Shown piece by piece: positions 6,857 through 15,136 of a stretch of DNA of 17,108 nt. This DNA is from an uncultured Bacilli bacterium (lineage in GTDB: Bacteria; Bacillota_I; Bacilli_A; RF39; UBA660). The DNA lies in NCBI GenBank assembly GCA_947628635.1, contig CANRAX010000014.1, positions 1-17,108 on the forward strand, in the 5' to 3' direction. The translations under genes and the position numbers were made by a program. The notes under the pieces are model-generated. The model worked only from the letters and a program-made list of their open reading frames with translations, made no database searches and was not told the origin of the DNA. Position 1 is the first letter of the stretch. The number at the start of each line of letters is the position of its first letter.

Positions 6857-9133
6857 TTAACAATTTATTCCTTTTATTTTCTTTTCTTCAAATTCATCAG
6901 TATAAATTTTTTTAACTTTTTTTGGCTTATTTAAACTTCTTTTTTCTAAAAGTAGGAAAACAATTGTCGCAATATAAATTGAAGAATAAGTACCACAAAT
7001 TAAACCAAATAACATAGCCATATTAAATGGTAGAATTTCTCTAGAACCTAGGAATATTAAGAAAATAACAGGCAGTAATGTTGTAATTGATGTATAAATT
7101 GTTCTACCAAATGTTTGACGGATACTTATATTACATATTTCCTCTAGTTTTTTAAAGGTCAATTTTTTAAGATCAACTTCTTTTAAATTTTCTCTTATTC
7201 TATCAAAAGAAACAATCGTGTCGTTAATTGAATAACCTATAATAGCTAAAATAGCAGCAATAAACATTGAAGATACTTCTAAGCGGAAAATAGCAAATAA
7301 ACTAAATACAATAACAACATCATGGATTAAAGCAACAACACCAGCTACGGCATAACTTAGTTTAAATCTTATTGAAACATAAATTATAATTCCTAATAGA
7401 GCAATTAAGACAGCTAAGCAAGCATTTTTAATAAGTTCTTTTTTAACAATATTAGAAACAACACCAATATTTACTTTAGCATTATATTTTTCTTCAAAGT
7501 AAGAATTGATTTCTTTTACATCGTCTCCACCTAAAGCACGATCAATACGAATAGTAATTTCATCATCATTTTTTGTAATGTTGGAAGCCTTTAAATTAAA
7601 TTCATTTAAATCAGATTTTAATTCCTTTTTACTAATTTTTTCTTCAGTAGATATATTTATATCTGTTCCAGCTTTGTAGTCAATACCAAGATTAAGGCCT
7701 TTGAAACTAAAGAAGCATAAACCTACTAAGGCAACTATAATAGATATCATACAGCATAAAACTTTATGTTTTAAGAAATTAACATTTTTAAAAGGAATTA
7801 CTTTTACTTCTTCATTTTTACTTACGTTAGGTATGTCATCTTTCTTAACTTTGATAAAGAAGTAAGTTTTGTCCATAAAATAATCATTTTTTAAGAATAG
7901 TTTTAATAACACCCTTGTTAAGAAAACCATTGTAAACATTGTTACAACAATAGTTATAATTAACATAGTGGCAAAACCTTTAATACTAGATTCACCAAAG
8001 ATAAACATTATAATAGCAACTATTAACGTTGTAAGATTTGCGTCAATTATAGAAGTAATACTTTGTTTAGAACCTTCTTTAAAAGCAATTTTTAAACTTT
8101 TACCTTTATAAAGTTCTTCTTTGATACGGGCAAAAGTAATAACATTAGAATCAACGGCCATACCGATACCTAATACTAAAGCGGCTATACCTGGAAGAGT
8201 TAGAACACCTCCTACTACCCAGAAAACAGCAAAAACTAAAATAGTATAAATCATCATTGAAACTGAAGAAATGAAACCAGCAAAATGATAAACACAAATT
8301 AGTACAAGAATAATAGATACAATACCAATAATTCCAGCAATTAAAGTTTTTTCAAGAGTTTGATCACCAAAGCTAGCACCAACAGTAGTTGAAGATATTT
8401 CAGTTAGTTTACTAGGTAATGAACCACTATTAATTAAATCAACTAAATTACTTACCTCTTCTTCTGTAAAGTTTCCTTGAATGATAACGTCACTCGCAAA
8501 ACCTTGAGAAACAGTAGCGGCACTTAAACAATTAGAACCACTGCTACCGCATGAATTACTTTCTTTGGCATAACTATCAGTTAATTCATTATAATCTAAC
8601 CAAATGACAATCATATTATTTTCATAATCTTTTACTTTATTTGTAACTTCATAAAATTTATCTTTATCTTTTACACTTAAGGCAACGGCTGGATTACCAG
8701 CAGAATCTTGACCAATTTTTGCCCCACCTGCTTTTAAGACATCACTAGTCATTAATAAATTATCATCAGTATCACGAAAAGATAAAGTCGCAACAGTTGA
8801 TAATTGGCTACGAGCTTCATCGGGGTTAGTTACTCCAGCTAGTTTAACTCTTATTCTATCGTTACCCTCTATAATTATTTCAGGTTCACTAACTCCTAAG
8901 CTGTCTATTCTTTTACTTAATGTTTTATAAGTTGCGGTTATTTTTTCATTAGTCATTTTAGAACCATCAATTGATTCAGCTTTATATAATACTTCAAATC
9001 CTCCTTGTAAATCTAAACCAAATTTTAGATTTTTGAATAAAGGAATGAATAAGAAGCAAATTAGTACAACTAGTAAGACTAGTATAGTTGTTGTAATTAT
9101 GATACGTTTTTTTCCAGTATTTTCTTTTTTCAT
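6857..9133 (-). CDS. secDF: Protein translocase subunit SecDF (fused SecD and SecF)
   Basis: Membrane accessory of the SecYEG channel that uses the proton gradient to help export proteins. I place the start at the ATG at 9133 (758 aa) because GAGGTGA sits 5 nt upstream; an in-frame ATG 30 nt further up lies inside the preceding gene. The SecD half has an N-terminal membrane helix (about 10-33), the family motif FGLDLQGG near 38-45, an extracytoplasmic domain, and five helices containing VDSNVITFARIKEE. The SecF half has a helix, GIDYKAGT (483-490; usually GIDFKGGT) and YSINDTIVSFDRIREN (634-649). Fusion into one chain is common in Bacillota. The SecD outer domain holds two cysteines (about 195 and 202) in a Ser/Gly-rich stretch. 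It lies 10 nt after the comN-like gene. Confidence 0.97.
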   Translation of the reverse strand: MKKENTGKKRIIITTTILVLLVVLICFLFIPLFKNLKFGLDLQGGFEVLYKAESIDGSKMTNEKITATYKTLSKRIDSLGVSEPEIIIEGNDRIRVKLAGVTNPDEARSQLSTVATLSFRDTDDNLLMTSDVLKAGGAKIGQDSAGNPAVALSVKDKDKFYEVTNKVKDYENNMIVIWLDYNELTDSYAKESNSCGSSGSNCLSAATVSQGFASDVIIQGNFTEEEVSNLVDLINSGSLPSKLTEISSTTVGASFGDQTLEKTLIAGIIGIVSIILVLICVYHFAGFISSVSMMIYTILVFAVFWVVGGVLTLPGIAALVLGIGMAVDSNVITFARIKEELYKGKSLKIAFKEGSKQSITSIIDANLTTLIVAIIMFIFGESSIKGFATMLIITIVVTMFTMVFLTRVLLKLFLKNDYFMDKTYFFIKVKKDDIPNVSKNEEVKVIPFKNVNFLKHKVLCCMISIIVALVGLCFFSFKGLNLGIDYKAGTDINISTEEKISKKELKSDLNEFNLKASNITKNDDEITIRIDRALGGDDVKEINSYFEEKYNAKVNIGVVSNIVKKELIKNACLAVLIALLGIIIYVSIRFKLSYAVAGVVALIHDVVIVFSLFAIFRLEVSSMFIAAILAIIGYSINDTIVSFDRIRENLKEVDLKKLTFKKLEEICNISIRQTFGRTIYTSITTLLPVIFLIFLGSREILPFNMAMLFGLICGTYSSIYIATIVFLLLEKRSLNKPKKVKKIYTDEFEEKKIKGINC

Positions 9134-9143
9134 TATCTCACCT

Positions 9144-9428
9144 CTATATTTCTTCGTAATCATTAAAATACTTAGTTCTTCTACTTTTTACCATTTTTCC
9201 TTTTAAATATTCATCAATTTTCTTTTCGTTAGTATGCATAATATCATCAACAATATCTGATAGCATTAAATTTTTAGAAGCTTTCCACTTAACTTGAATT
9301 AAATAATTCCAAATATCAATATCGCTAATATAAGGATAACCCAATCTATGTAGTTCTGTTTGTTTAGCTTGTAAGGCAGGACGAACTCTTGTGAAAAGCT
9401 CTTCTTTTGTAGAAAATTCATAATCCAT
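9144..9428 (-). CDS. comN: ComN-like post-transcriptional regulator
   Basis: A small, probably cytoplasmic protein (94 aa from the chosen start). Sequence features such as RPALQAKQTELHRLGY, DIWNYLIQVKW and LSDIVDDIM fit the Pfam Post_transc_reg family that includes Bacillus ComN. ComN is known there to act on comE mRNA and to interact with DivIVA; whether that holds here is unknown. It sits directly before secDF, as comN does in Bacillus, which supports the assignment. I chose the ATG at 9428; a TTG at 9440 leaves no room for the AAAGG ribosome site, which stands 12 nt from the ATG. An extended -10 promoter lies upstream at 9463-9471. Confidence 0.85.
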   Translation of the reverse strand: MDYEFSTKEELFTRVRPALQAKQTELHRLGYPYISDIDIWNYLIQVKWKASKNLMLSDIVDDIMHTNEKKIDEYLKGKMVKSRRTKYFNDYEEI

Positions 9429-9462
9429 AAAAGACCACAACCTTTTTATAAGAACTAATTTT

Positions 9463-9471
9463 ATTATAACA
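9463..9471 (-). promoter_or_regulatory. Extended -10 promoter for comN-secDF-rel-dtd
   Basis: TGTTATAAT gives an extended -10 element (TGn followed by a perfect TATAAT at 9463-9468). No convincing -35 box is seen (TTTCAA at 17 nt), which extended -10 promoters can do without. It is 35 nt upstream of the ATG and just after a terminator, so it probably starts the long operon. Confidence 0.65.
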
Positions 9472-9498
9472 GATTTTAGCTATTTTGAAAGAAGAAAA

Positions 9499-9530
9499 GA
9501 AAAAAATCATTAAAATTAATGACTTTTTTA
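9499..9530 (-). terminator. Terminator after orf177
   Basis: TCATTA (minus strand, 9517-9522) pairs with TAATGA (9507-9512) around a 4-nt loop. The stem extends into the flanking A run (9524-9529), and T residues follow (9501-9506). The stem is AT-rich but has a good U tract and the right position between orf177 and the comN promoter. Confidence 0.6.
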
Positions 9531-9595
9531 GACTTTAATCATTCATAAAAATATTAATATCGTCATTAGTCTTATTTTAAGCAAAGCTTTTGTCT

Positions 9596-10129
9596 TTAAT
9601 TTTTGATCTTTTGTTTTACTTTTTCTTTTCGAGCAATAAAGTTATTAATTGCTTCCATTTGACTTTCAGCAAATAAATAAAAGGCAGTTGGACCATAATA
9701 ATCTAAGTTAAAAGAAGTCAAGGAAGCATTTAATTCTTCATAGCTTGTTGTAATATCATCGCTTATAACACTTTTTATAGGTATATAATGATTATCATTT
9801 ACACCACATATAGTAGCTAAAACTTGTTGGTTTGATAATTTATATAAGTAAAGTGTATAGCCTTGTTTAATTACTCTATCAACTAAATCATTTTCTAATT
9901 TTTCAACAGCCAAATTTTCTAAAGGAATATTACTTATTTCATTATTTGCATCATTTAAAGCCGATAAAATAGTATTTCCTTCTGCATAAGCTATTAATTT
10001 TTCTTTTTCCTTTTTAGCTTCTTTTTTTTCTACTCTGACAACAGGATAATGTAGGGAGCAAGAAAAAGCTTTAATATAACAACCTTCATTTAAAAGTTTT
10101 TCTAATCCTGTAAAATCTTTTTTTATCAT
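9596..10129 (-). CDS. Unknown protein, 177 aa
   Basis: I do not recognise the family. The start is firm: AGGAGG stands 8 nt before the ATG. No signal peptide or membrane helix is visible, so the protein is likely cytoplasmic. A Lys/Glu-rich stretch covers about residues 34-45 (KKEAKKEKEK), and the C-terminus is basic (ARKEKVKQKIKN). The middle part has alternating hydrophobic residues (TLYLYKLSNQQVLATI) suggesting beta-strands. It is a single-gene unit: it has its own promoter at 10192-10220 after xerC and a terminator after it at 9499-9530. Codon use looks like its neighbours. Confidence 0.85.
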   Translation of the reverse strand: MIKKDFTGLEKLLNEGCYIKAFSCSLHYPVVRVEKKEAKKEKEKLIAYAEGNTILSALNDANNEISNIPLENLAVEKLENDLVDRVIKQGYTLYLYKLSNQQVLATICGVNDNHYIPIKSVISDDITTSYEELNASLTSFNLDYYGPTAFYLFAESQMEAINNFIARKEKVKQKIKN

Positions 10130-10191
10130 TCTTAAATCCTCCTAATAAAAGATATACTTAATTTTTTTCAAACTTTTCTCTTTAGTTTCTT

Positions 10192-10220
10192 ATTATAAAA
10201 AACCAAAAAGAAAAAAGCAA
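10192..10220 (-). promoter_or_regulatory. Promoter of orf177
   Basis: A perfect -10 TATAAT (10192-10197) is 17 nt from TTGCTT (10215-10220), which matches only three of six -35 positions. The -35 box directly abuts the xerC stop codon (10221-10223). The spacer is T-rich, and the 5' leader to the ATG is about 55 nt. Confidence 0.55.
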
Positions 10221-11135
10221 CTAATTAGTGTTTTTTTTCTCAGTTGAACTTTTAGCTCTTGGAAATGTGTTATAGTAAACTTCTTTTAATCTATCAGATG
10301 TTACATGAGTATAAATTTGAGTAGCTTTAATACTTTCATGACCTAATAATTTTTGAACTGTTGTTAAATCACAACCTTCATTCAAAAGATGTGTCGCAAA
10401 AGAATGTCTAATCATATGGGGTGAAATTTTTTTATTAAGAGTACTCTTTTCAATTATTTGATCAAGGATATAGCGAACTCCTCGTTCTGTTAATTGTCCT
10501 CCATTATTATTTAAAAATAAGTAAGGGCTATTTTTTGAATTTAAGCGATGATAGCCATCTTCTAAGTAATTATCAAGAGCTTCTTCACAATAAGCACCAT
10601 AATTGACATAACGCTCTTTATTACCTTTACCAAGTATCAAAATAGTACGATTACTTTGATTAATATCAGCTACTTTGATATTGACAAGTTCTCCAACTCT
10701 AGTTCCCGTAGCATAAAGCATTTCTAAAAGTAATAAATCTCTTTGACCTAAAGGAGTTATTGTATTAGGAATATTAAACAATTCTTCTAGTTCATTATAT
10801 TCAAAATAACGAGGAAGTTTTTTTTGCTTTTTAGGACCATTAACAAGAGAAAAGACATTACTCTTAATTATTTTTTCATTAGCTAAAAATTTATAAAAAC
10901 TACGTAAAGAACTTAATTTACGATCTATGGTTGAATTAATATCTTTCTTTTGCTCTTTTAAATACATAAGATAAAAACGAATATCGTCATATTCTACGTC
11001 TTTAAAATCAAGATTTTCCCTAGTTAGATAAGCTAAAAATTCTTTAATATCTTCTTCATAATTATTAATAGTATATTTTGAATAATTTTTTTGAAATTCT
11101 AGATAATCTAAATATTTTATAAGAATATTATTCAA
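10221..11135 (-). CDS. xerC: Tyrosine recombinase XerC
   Basis: Site-specific recombinase that resolves chromosome dimers at dif together with its partner XerD. The N-terminal SAM-like DNA-binding domain covers about 1-95 and the catalytic domain about 105-290. All catalytic residues are present: Arg146 in YATGTRVGEL, Lys170 in the beta-hairpin ILGKGNK, His240 and Arg243 in PHMIRHSFATHL, His266 in LLGHES, and nucleophile Tyr275 in YTHVT. The length of 304 aa is typical. XerC rather than XerD is inferred from gene order, since topA and xerC are neighbours in Bacillus too. The start is a TTG overlapping the orf416 stop by 4 nt (TTGA), with GAAGG 7 nt upstream, so it is coupled to orf416. No other copy or mobile-element context is seen. 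Confidence 0.92.
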   Translation of the reverse strand: MNNILIKYLDYLEFQKNYSKYTINNYEEDIKEFLAYLTRENLDFKDVEYDDIRFYLMYLKEQKKDINSTIDRKLSSLRSFYKFLANEKIIKSNVFSLVNGPKKQKKLPRYFEYNELEELFNIPNTITPLGQRDLLLLEMLYATGTRVGELVNIKVADINQSNRTILILGKGNKERYVNYGAYCEEALDNYLEDGYHRLNSKNSPYLFLNNNGGQLTERGVRYILDQIIEKSTLNKKISPHMIRHSFATHLLNEGCDLTTVQKLLGHESIKATQIYTHVTSDRLKEVYYNTFPRAKSSTEKKNTN

Positions 11136-12382
11136 ATTTTGGCCTTCTTTCCAGAACTATCTTCATTTTCTTTTAATTTAGCAAGATAATTTTTATAAAT
11201 TAAAGTCCAAAGATAAATTCTATCAATGTCTTTATTCTTTTTTAAAGTTTTATATAAGGTTTTTTCATCATTTCTTATTTCTTCTTCTAAAAGATTAGTG
11301 TTGCTAAAATTGAGAAAGGCTTTTTGATATTCATTTTTATGAGCAGTATAAATAATTAAATTATGAAATAAACTGCTAGGTAATAAATGTTTTAAAGCTT
11401 CTGTTTCAAGAGAAGATATTTCTTTTTCTGAAGAGAAAAAAGAATAATTTATTTTTGGTTTATTATCTTTAAAACTTAAAAAACCAAATGGTAAGTCTAA
11501 AAAAGTATGAAATATGTCTTCTATTTTTTCGGCAAGTGATATGTTAGGAACCTCTGGAAGAATAAATTTTTCAGGAAATGATGACTCATTTTTATTTTTA
11601 TCAATACTTTGTTCAGCAAGTTCTTCAGGATTGGGTTTTTCATTAGAAACATAATCAGTTAAATTAAGTTGACCTGGAATATATTCTTTATCTAAAACTT
11701 CTAGTAATTTGGGTTCAATTTTTTTTCTAGAAGAACCATTAACATTCAAGTAATCAATATTATTATTAAAAGTATTACCAGGAAGAGTTTCTAAATAATC
11801 ATAGCGATTAAGAGCTTCGATAATATTTCTAATGGTACTGTAATTTTCAAATGCATTTATATTTTGATACTTAATACTATAATTTTGAGAACCTTTCCAA
11901 AAATTATCTGTTAAACGTTTAGGTACATTAGTTGTTTCACAAGTTAGCATATTACGAAATTCTTGGGAACTATTAGCCTTTGAAATTAATTTATTAAATA
12001 CTTTATCGATAAGTTCTTTTGGACTTTTTTTATCACCATTTATAAAAGAATGAGCTATCTGTCTTAAATCTTCAAGACGCTTTTTACCTTCAGGATTATA
12101 AATTACCTCATAAAATATTATGTATTCTTTATTATTTCTCTTTTGTTTTTTAGCAATAAATAAATCCATATTAGGAGTTTTTATATAACCATTTTCATGC
12201 ATTCTTTTAAGCATTTGGGAAGCTGAGGAAAATTTTGTTGTAACCAAATCAATTGCGGCAAGAGAATTTCTTCTTTTAAAAACGGGATTTTGTTTTTCAC
12301 TTAAATACCAATTTTCTTTTAAAGAAATAATTTCAAATTCATTTGTATCTTTATCTCTTCCAACTAAATAATAATCTTCCAT
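11132..12382 (-). CDS. Unknown protein, 416 aa, coupled to xerC
   Basis: I do not recognise the family. The start is well supported: AGGTGA lies 7 nt before the ATG and a strong promoter lies at 12443-12472. The N-terminal part (about 1-115) looks folded, with YYLVGRDKDTNEFEII at the start and a possible helix-turn-helix-like stretch near 40-70 (SLAAIDLVTTKFSSASQML). This is followed by a largely helical, polar region. A low-complexity Asn/Glu/Pro/Lys linker covers about 250-275, then a second block rich in Phe and Leu, and a basic C-terminus (KKAKI). No signal peptide, membrane helix or catalytic motif is apparent. Its last bases overlap the TTG start of xerC, so the two products are probably made together. 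Confidence 0.88.
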   Translation of the reverse strand: MEDYYLVGRDKDTNEFEIISLKENWYLSEKQNPVFKRRNSLAAIDLVTTKFSSASQMLKRMHENGYIKTPNMDLFIAKKQKRNNKEYIIFYEVIYNPEGKKRLEDLRQIAHSFINGDKKSPKELIDKVFNKLISKANSSQEFRNMLTCETTNVPKRLTDNFWKGSQNYSIKYQNINAFENYSTIRNIIEALNRYDYLETLPGNTFNNNIDYLNVNGSSRKKIEPKLLEVLDKEYIPGQLNLTDYVSNEKPNPEELAEQSIDKNKNESSFPEKFILPEVPNISLAEKIEDIFHTFLDLPFGFLSFKDNKPKINYSFFSSEKEISSLETEALKHLLPSSLFHNLIIYTAHKNEYQKAFLNFSNTNLLEEEIRNDEKTLYKTLKKNKDIDRIYLWTLIYKNYLAKLKENEDSSGKKAKI

Positions 12383-12442
12383 AAATTATTCACCTCTTAC
12401 TTCTTTTAGGTACCTTAGTTAATAATTTTTATTGTCAACTTT

Positions 12443-12472
12443 ATTGTAAAGCATACAAAAGAAAAATGTCAA
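12443..12472 (-). promoter_or_regulatory. Promoter of orf416-xerC
   Basis: A perfect -35 TTGACA (12467-12472) and -10 TACAAT (12443-12448, five of six) are 18 nt apart. The -35 box begins one base after the orf180 stop codon and lies inside the 3' arm of the upstream terminator hairpin. A second TTGACA occurs near 12433-12438 but has no matching -10. Confidence 0.8.
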
Positions 12473-12498
12473 GCTACTTGATATGTTTCTCGACATTT
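12458..12498 (-). terminator. Terminator of topA-orf180
   Basis: On the minus strand AAATGTCGAG (12489-12498, inside the end of orf180) pairs with CTTGACATTT (12464-12473), with one G-T wobble, closing a loop of about 15 nt. The T-rich tail TTTTTCTTTT follows. The long loop lowers confidence. Confidence 0.55.
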
Positions 12499-13016
12499 AA
12501 ATTTTCTTTAACTTTTTCGATAGAGTCTTTAATGTAACGAGCAAAAAAATACCCTTCTTCATTTTCAGTTCTTTCGGCTATAAATCTTTCTAAAACTTTT
12601 AGACATAAATCTTTATTTTGATAGGCAATACCATAAGAAAAATAAAGATTTTCTTCTTTAGTAAGTGTATCTTTTACTAATTCATAAAATCGTTTTAGAG
12701 TTGAAAAATCACTTAAAAGATTGTATATATCTCTCTTATTATCAATCAAATAAGGCCTTGTGTTAAAATTTACAGAAAGATATTTTGTTTGTTCAATATC
12801 TTCATCAGAAAAGTTATAAAGATATAAGGCTGATAAAGGTAGTGAACTAGGTTCATAGGATATGGTAAATTCGCCTTTTGGAGCTTCTAAGTGAAAATTT
12901 TCTTTTAATTGATCAACATTTTTTAGATTATAAGTTTTTACATCTAAAGATTTTAAATCAGTTGTTAAAAGGGGCACCTCTTCTGTATCCGTTTTAAATA
13001 TTAAAGTAGCTTCCAT
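12474..13016 (-). CDS. Unknown protein, 180 aa, downstream of topA
   Basis: I do not recognise it. It starts 32 nt after the topA stop with AAAGGA about 9-10 nt before the ATG, so it is probably co-transcribed with topA. The N-terminal half (1-90) has a strand-rich look with alternating hydrophobic residues (ATLIFKTDTEEVPLLTTDL, GEFTISYEP). The C-terminal half (about 95-175) looks helical, with an aromatic-rich segment (NLYFSYGIAYQNKDLCLKVL) and the acidic ERTENEEGYFFARYIKDS. No membrane segment or signal peptide is seen. The stop codon lies inside a terminator hairpin. It is probably cytoplasmic; nothing in the sequence indicates a specific role in DNA topology beyond its position. Confidence 0.85.
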   Translation of the reverse strand: MEATLIFKTDTEEVPLLTTDLKSLDVKTYNLKNVDQLKENFHLEAPKGEFTISYEPSSLPLSALYLYNFSDEDIEQTKYLSVNFNTRPYLIDNKRDIYNLLSDFSTLKRFYELVKDTLTKEENLYFSYGIAYQNKDLCLKVLERFIAERTENEEGYFFARYIKDSIEKVKENLNVEKHIK

Positions 13017-13048
13017 AGAAAGTCATTCCTTTCGTTTATTTATCTTTT

Positions 13049-15082
13049 TTATTTTTTTTCTTTTTTTTCATATTCACAAGAAGAACATTTTATTTTATTA
13101 TTTTTTTCAACAAGATAAGAACCACAATTAGGACATTTTTCTTCTAAAGGCTTATCCCAAGAGGCAAATTTACATTTTGGATAATTACTACAACCATAGA
13201 AAACTTTGCCACGGCGAGTTTTTCTTTCGATAATTTTCCCTGAACAATTAGGACAATCCATTATTTCGATTACTTTCTTTTCTTCTTTTTTAATATATTT
13301 ACACTCAGGATAATTGGAGCAAGCTGTAAATTCTCCATAGCGACCTTTTCTTATTACTAAAGGATTGCCACATTCAGGACATTTTTCTCCTGTTTCAACG
13401 GGAGCTTTTTTCTGCATATCAGTAAAGGCGTCTTTTACACGAGGTTCAAACAACTCATAAAACTTGGCTAAAACATTATTCCAAACCAATTTACCATCAG
13501 CTATTTCATCTAGTTCACTTTCCATTTGTCTTGTATATTCAACATTAATTAAATCGCTAAAAAATTCTTGCAGTTTATCAGTTGTTTCTATACCAATCTC
13601 CGTTGGTTTGAATTTTTTATCTTCTAATTTGACATAATTTCTTTCTTTAATGGTATCTATTGTTTTAGCGTAAGTTGATGGTCGTCCAATACCTAATTCT
13701 TCCATTTCTTTAATAAGTTTAGCCTCTGTATATCTACTTGGTGGTTTAGTGAAATGTTGCTGACAATCGACATCATTAGTAATAGCTTCTTGTTTTTCAT
13801 TTATTTCAGGTAAAATTTTATCTTCACTTGTTTCATAATCTTTATAAACTTTTAAGTAACCATCAAATAAAAGAATTTGTCCGGTGGTTTTAAATTTATA
13901 ATCATTATTATCAAATATTATTGTTGTTTGATTAACTGTTGCATCGGCCATTAATGAAGCAAGAGTTCTTTTATAAATTAAGCTATATAATTTAAATTCA
14001 TCATTCGATAAAAACTTTTTTATTTTTAAGGGTTCTCGCATAACACTTGTTGGTCTAATACCTTCATGAGCGTCTTGAACATTTTCAGTATTTTTGGCTT
14101 TTTTAATACGACCTTTATATTCTTTACCATAATTTTTTTCAATATAAGATAAAGCTTGTTTAACGAAATCATCTGATAAACGAATAGAATCAGTTCTCAT
14201 ATAAGTAATAAGTCCGACTGTTTCATTCTCTAGGTCAATTCCTTCATAAAGTTTTTGAGCTATACTCATAGTTTTCTTAGCTGGAAAACCTAATTTTGTT
14301 GAAGCTTCTTGCTGTAAAGTAGAAGTTATAAAAGGATATTTACTCTTACGACTTTTTTCTTTGGTTTCAACTGATTCAACAGTGTATGTAGAACCTAATT
14401 TAGCTAAAACAGCTTTTGCCTCTTCTTCACATTTTAATTCAATGTCATCTTTTTTATATTTAAAAAGTTCAGCTTCATATTCTGGAAAGATAGCCGTAAT
14501 AGTCCAATATTCTTCAGGATTAAATTTTTCTATTTCTCTTTCTCGATCAACAATTAATTTTAAAGCCACACTTTGAACACGACCGGCACTTTTAGCACCA
14601 ATTTTATTTTGTAAAAGTTTAGAAAGACGAAAACCAATAATTCTATCTAATATTCTTCTTGTTTCTTGGCTTTTAACTAAATTATCATCAATAATAGTAG
14701 GATGTTTCATAGCTTCAAGAACTTTATCATGTGTTATTTCATTAAATAAAACACGTTTATAGTCTTTATCTTTAATACCTAAAGTATCTTTTAAATGCCA
14801 TGCAATGGCTTCACCTTCACGGTCAGGGTCGCTAGCAAGATAGATTAAATTACTATTTTTAACATCTTTTTTTAAATCATTAATTATTTTAGTTTTTCCT
14901 TTAATAGCAACGTAATTTGGCTTAAAGCCATTCTCAATGTCAACGCCTAAACCATATTGACCAGAAGTAGCTAAGTCGCGAATATGACCTTTTGAAGAAA
15001 CAACCTTATAATCATTTCCTAAGTATTTTTCAATTGTTTTACTTTTACTTGGACTTTCGACAATAACTAAATTTTTAGGCAT
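13049..15082 (-). CDS. topA: DNA topoisomerase I
   Basis: Type IA topoisomerase that relaxes negative supercoils by passing single strands. I place the start at the ATG at 15082 (677 aa) because the Shine-Dalgarno AAGGA is too close to an upstream in-frame GTG at 15091. The TOPRIM domain starts with VIVESPSKSKTIEKYLG (Glu9) and carries DPDREG (85-90) for Mg2+ binding. The catalytic Tyr294 lies in GLITYMRTDS. The C-terminus holds three four-Cys zinc fingers starting near residues 568, 610 and 650; the last is shorter and ends four basic-rich residues before the stop. Length and layout are normal for Bacillota. It is preceded by a near-consensus promoter and followed by orf180. Confidence 0.97.
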   Translation of the reverse strand: MPKNLVIVESPSKSKTIEKYLGNDYKVVSSKGHIRDLATSGQYGLGVDIENGFKPNYVAIKGKTKIINDLKKDVKNSNLIYLASDPDREGEAIAWHLKDTLGIKDKDYKRVLFNEITHDKVLEAMKHPTIIDDNLVKSQETRRILDRIIGFRLSKLLQNKIGAKSAGRVQSVALKLIVDREREIEKFNPEEYWTITAIFPEYEAELFKYKKDDIELKCEEEAKAVLAKLGSTYTVESVETKEKSRKSKYPFITSTLQQEASTKLGFPAKKTMSIAQKLYEGIDLENETVGLITYMRTDSIRLSDDFVKQALSYIEKNYGKEYKGRIKKAKNTENVQDAHEGIRPTSVMREPLKIKKFLSNDEFKLYSLIYKRTLASLMADATVNQTTIIFDNNDYKFKTTGQILLFDGYLKVYKDYETSEDKILPEINEKQEAITNDVDCQQHFTKPPSRYTEAKLIKEMEELGIGRPSTYAKTIDTIKERNYVKLEDKKFKPTEIGIETTDKLQEFFSDLINVEYTRQMESELDEIADGKLVWNNVLAKFYELFEPRVKDAFTDMQKKAPVETGEKCPECGNPLVIRKGRYGEFTACSNYPECKYIKKEEKKVIEIMDCPNCSGKIIERKTRRGKVFYGCSNYPKCKFASWDKPLEEKCPNCGSYLVEKNNKIKCSSCEYEKKEKK

Positions 15083-15107
15083 ATGCAACACTTTCCTTTC
15101 TCATATA

Positions 15108-15136
15108 CTTATACTAATAAATTTTTGCTTTGTCAA
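15108..15136 (-). promoter_or_regulatory. Promoter of topA-orf180
   Basis: A perfect -35 TTGACA (15131-15136) and -10 TATAAG (15108-15113, five of six) are exactly 17 nt apart. The -35 box abuts the rnhB stop codon (15137-15139) with no intervening base. The leader to the ATG is short, about 20 nt. Confidence 0.85.

Noticed and set aside
10201..10235. Possible terminator at the end of xerC (ACTAATTAGT beside T-rich sequence)
   Set aside because: The stem would have only about three pairs around AATT. The T run is better explained as the spacer of the orf177 promoter.
12394..12414. Palindrome AGGTACCT in the orf416 leader
   Set aside because: Only 8 bp, without a second half or repeat elsewhere. 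It could be an operator but is too short to support.
12430..12440. Second TTGACA in the orf416 leader
   Set aside because: No acceptable -10 box at 16-18 nt downstream, so I do not call a second promoter.
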